From Triglochin maritima (Eukaryota; Streptophyta; Magnoliopsida; Alismatales; Juncaginaceae), in the NCBI GenBank assembly GCA_963682175.1, contig OY821777.1:2187501-2251500 (forward strand): a DNA stretch of 64,000 nt, in the 5' to 3' direction. Shown here piece after piece: positions 60,701-64,000 of the stretch (its first letter is position 1; each line of letters starts with the position of its first letter). The notes under the pieces are model-generated. The model was not told where the DNA came from, did not search any database, and was given only the letters and a program-made list of their open reading frames with translations. The position numbers and the translations under genes were made by a program.

Positions 60701-62816
60701 CGTAACATCTTGAAACAGCGGAAAATTTAAAATATATCATCAAGAAATTAGAGACCAATCGACGGAAAATTTAAAATTTATCATCAAGAAATCAGAGACC
60801 AAGAATCAAAAGACAGGACTGTTACTTCTCATAAAAATATTCAAGCGGTGCACCATATTACATCAGAATTTTGTCAAAAAACTACATGATTACATCAGAT
60901 ATAACAAAAGGAGATACAAATAATCATGTTGACCTCAGTGGTCCGAACGAGAGGATCTGATCCAAAAATGTGTGCGCCCGCTGTCACCACCCAACTGCAC
61001 CTACTGCGGTCCTGAAATAAAACATGCAACAACGATGCATGAGTTTCCATAAGGAAACCCCATATGTCAAGCTCACCTATATGCATGCAGTTGTACAATG
61101 TACATATTATACTAGTAGCATGTCATGTCATGTCATCAACAATAAGGAAAACAATTCCCCTGAAGGGTAAAACGGGACATCAGTCCGACAATCATCATCG
61201 GGTCTCCCAAGGAGACATACCGTAGGCACATACGGTCTAACAGAACAAGACGGGACGCTCCCCACACGCGGCTATACTAATCATGGGATCGGCAAGGAGC
61301 ATCCGCCAAGTCCGCACCATAAGAAACAGATCTGTAACTTCGTGGCTGAAACCACCCCAACGGAGACGTCGCTCGGTTGGTTCATCAATCATCATCTCAA
61401 TAGGTTCCCAGCTGAGGAAAACATAGCCAGAACAACATCGACCCATCATACATCATAGCCGGAACAACATCGGCCCATCATTGCCGGAACAACATCGCGA
61501 CATCACCGGCACAGCATCAGTGGTCCAACATACGTCCGGCACAACATCGGACGGGTCCGGACCGAAGTCCGCCGGGTCATCAAGCTCCACGAGCCGCACA
61601 TCATACATTGGGATCTGCGATCCCTCTGGTCTGCTACTCTACAATGAGTCCATCAATCCACCCCATCAAGTCACAATCCATACACGGAGGTGACACGTCT
61701 CGAACACCCACACTCTTCCACACGGCGATCCCTGGGCATGCACGTGTAACGCGCCCACCGTCACCTCCCGACTCACGCACTAGGCGAGGACACAAGTTTC
61801 CGTGGACAGAGTTGGCATCCTAAATGGACCGGGAATTCAGTTCTGTGCACAAACGGTCGACCGAAAGAGGCAATCCGGTTGACCGTTCCCGTAAGGTTCG
61901 GTCGACCAAAATTCTGCAATGGTCGAACTTTCTGTGCAAAACCTAAGTCCCAACGGTCGAACAGATGTCTAAAACCGGTCGACCGATACGTGGTCAAAAT
62001 CCGGAGTCTGGTCAACATCAATCAATACAATCGGTCGACCGACTCAGGAGTCCCGGTCGACCGAAAACTACCAGGACATCCTAGCAGTTCTAAGTCATAT
62101 ATCGGTCAAACACATACTAACCAACGGTCGAACAATTATGCATAATAATCCAGTACACTTAAGTTCCGGTCGAACGAAGACATGAAATCGGTCGACTGAA
62201 AACCAACAGGCAAACCCCCGACCCACCAGCACAAGCTCAACCGGTCAACCGCCACCAGGCGTCGTTCGACCAGTGTTGGTTAAAGTTGGGTCATTACACT
62301 GAATCGGTCGACCGTTGGTCGACAACAACCTTGCGTCAACCAAGGATTTTATGTCGTTTCTCGCCACCGGTAAGGTCTCCGACCTTCCACGACCGACCAC
62401 TACATCACCCCTCACGAGTGAGCAACAAACCAAACTAATAAACCGACATACCTTCCAAGAGCGACGAAACCGCCGGAGCCTCGCTCACACAACGTCGTCT
62501 TCGTCACCTCCTCGCGCGCCAACCTCAGCACGCCACACGCTTGGACCGCTCGCCAACTCCACCGGAGTCACCTCATCCACCGCTTCTCGTCGAAAAAGAG
62601 AGAAGAAGGTGAGGAAGGTGCGGGGAAAAGGAAGGAGAAGAAGAAAAGAAGAGGAAGAAGGCTTGGGTTGCTTTTAAAGCAAACTCCCAACACACCCAAC
62701 ACCCCTCCCATCCCCTACACTCACTACCCCTCACCTCATCCATACCTCGCTCTCTCTCCCCCACTTCAAGTCAAACCACACTTAACCTAACCAAAAACCC
62801 TTAACGAGGTATGTTT
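60701..62816. mobile_element. Large LTR family, third copy (diverged, nearly full)
   Basis: Order of landmarks agrees with the solo LTR at 42774-45338: CGTAACATCTTGAAACAGCG (start), GTGCACCATATTAC, GTCACCACCCAACTGCACCT-CTGCGGTCCTGAA, GAGTTTCCATAAGGAAACCC, GGGTCTCCCAAGGAGAC, CGACACGTCTCGAACACCCAC, the CGGTCGACCG array (61850-62310), GTTGGTCGACAACAACCTTGCG, and a purine-rich end. A short internal duplication (CGGAAAATTTAAAAT-TATCA) lies near the start. The CACACAGGCC minisatellite is lost and replaced by ACATCGGCC-type repeats at 61430-61560. The exact ends and the target duplication are not clear. Confidence 0.75.
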
Positions 62817-64000
62817 CTTTTTCCCGGTTAATAAGAAGTTTACATGACGACTATTGGGAATGGGAATGCATCCCAACAGTTAGCAACCGTGGTCGGCCGG
62901 CTTGTAAACTTATATGGGATTTGGAATAGGTAAGTTACGAGATCATGAATCATAATATGAACGTATTGTCGTTCTTAAAATAATATCTTTGGTGTATATA
63001 ATATTAAAACATCACGAAAATAAAACAAAAATGGTTGAAATTTACAGTCGGGTGTTATTATTACATATAATATAGAAACAGAATTGACCAACTTCAGAAT
63101 AAGGAGAGAGTCGATATTGAAACGTATATGGTCTGATCGAGAAATAAGAACATTATCTTCTACAGCACCAAAGACATTGTTATCAACTGGGTTTTTTCTT
63201 CTCTCGATAGCATTTATTCATAATAAAAAAATGAGGTACATTGGTGTAGTACAAGTAGAAGAGCGCACAACAGACAAACTTCGTATACTTGCTTTAATCT
63301 AACTTTCATCTAAATATGCTTAAGTTTGTCTTGAAAAGAATACTCATGCACGAAACACGTCGAACCCGTCCATAACTTTAAAAAAAATTATTTATCCACA
63401 TACATAAATATATCATTTTTTATTTAATCAATGGATATATGTCTTTTACTAAGGACATACCAATTATTTCTTCGAGTCCAAATGTGAATTGAGACTAAAA
63501 GGGGGAAAAGTTAAATAATTTGTTGGATCATTTCCACAATAATGTATTTCAAACACATTTAGAAAGAAATCGCCAAGACGATTGGAACACAGACTTTGCC
63601 GTGATTTTTCCCGTTTTCTAGCCGAGAGAAAACCTTGCGGGTAGAGCCAAGTCGCACGACTAGATTTGTGCGAGATTAGTTTAGCTGAGAAAATCAGATT
63701 TTGATGATTCACGGTGATGGTTGAAAGAAAATATGCTGGGGGCTCGGTGGATATTTTGTGACATAAACCTCGCAATTTTACAATATGTGTTTTTCCCTAA
63801 CACAATTTTCATTTACTAATATTTTGTTTTGTTTAGGACCTTTGGTTTCTTTTCAAGTGTTGGTTACATACCTGCAATGCAAGTTACGTGTATTGTCATC
63901 TCTTATTTTGTGAAAAAAATAGTTTAGTCTAAGATTATCGATAATCATTTGGAAAGATAAAAATCTAATGTTTAGCATATTAGTAAATTACTTAAATTGG
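62817..64000. other. Intergenic, no gene recognised
   Basis: AT-rich sequence with only short frames (for example 63084-63302 and, on the minus strand, 63775-63464). Neither peptide resembles a family I know. No repeat with defined ends is seen. Confidence 0.35.

Noticed and set aside
63084..63302. Possible organelle-derived fragment
   Set aside because: The peptide gave a vague organelle-like impression, but I could not match it to any plastid or mitochondrial gene.

Overview
The window looks like nuclear DNA of a flowering plant, most likely a eudicot. The evidence is AT-rich sequence, intron-split genes for plastid and mitochondrial proteins, AAACCCTA telo-boxes in promoters, a plant-only AP2/ERF factor, and dense non-autonomous transposons. 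There is no sign of bacterial, viral or organelle-genome origin. The species cannot be told from the sequence.

Six or seven genes are visible. (1) A mitochondrial adrenodoxin-type ferredoxin gene lies at about 2190-6303 (+), apparently damaged in its iron-sulfur motif. (2) A complete 13-exon plastid KASII fatty-acid elongation gene lies at 18185-23204 (+). (3) A plant-specific gene of unknown function lies at 28168-29561 (-), cut by an in-frame TAA. (4) An unrecognised small exon-like ORF lies at 35719-35892 (-). (5) Exons of an unidentified gene lie at 36810-38439 (-). (6) A complete five-exon chloroplast co-chaperonin CPN20 gene lies at 38877-41700 (-). (7) An intronless ERF017-like AP2 transcription factor lies at 55735-56325 (+). 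KASII and CPN20 both act in the plastid, but nothing suggests the neighbours work together; this is an ordinary plant gene order.

The rest is mostly mobile or repeated DNA. From 7.5 to 11.5 kb there are several foldback elements and a hAT-like element. At 14-17 kb there is a decayed PIF/Harbinger ORF1 next to one copy of a GGCGTCT hairpin element. At 24.5-27.2 kb there is a Tourist-like MITE, a possible DUF1985-type remnant, a foldback with a 12-bp target duplication and a second GGCGTCT copy. At 33.8-35.3 kb there is a hAT-like and a Tourist-like element. At 42.7-52.3 kb there is a retroelement cluster: a 2565-bp solo LTR with target duplication AGATG, a fragment of the same family, 0.73-kb and 1.4-kb direct repeats, and a 1560-bp solo LTR inserted in one of them. 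At 53.3-55.4 kb there is a hAT-like and a Tourist-like element and a nested foldback. At 58.8-60.2 kb there is an intact 1355-bp GGCGTCT element, and at 60.7-62.8 kb another copy of the large LTR family.

I found no clear new multi-gene system. The most unusual structures are the GGCGTCT hairpin elements (inverted copies 42 kb apart, with a perfect long hairpin in one), arrays of the palindrome CGGTCGACCG recurring in unrelated repeats, and hAT-like elements whose bodies are only degenerate short repeats.
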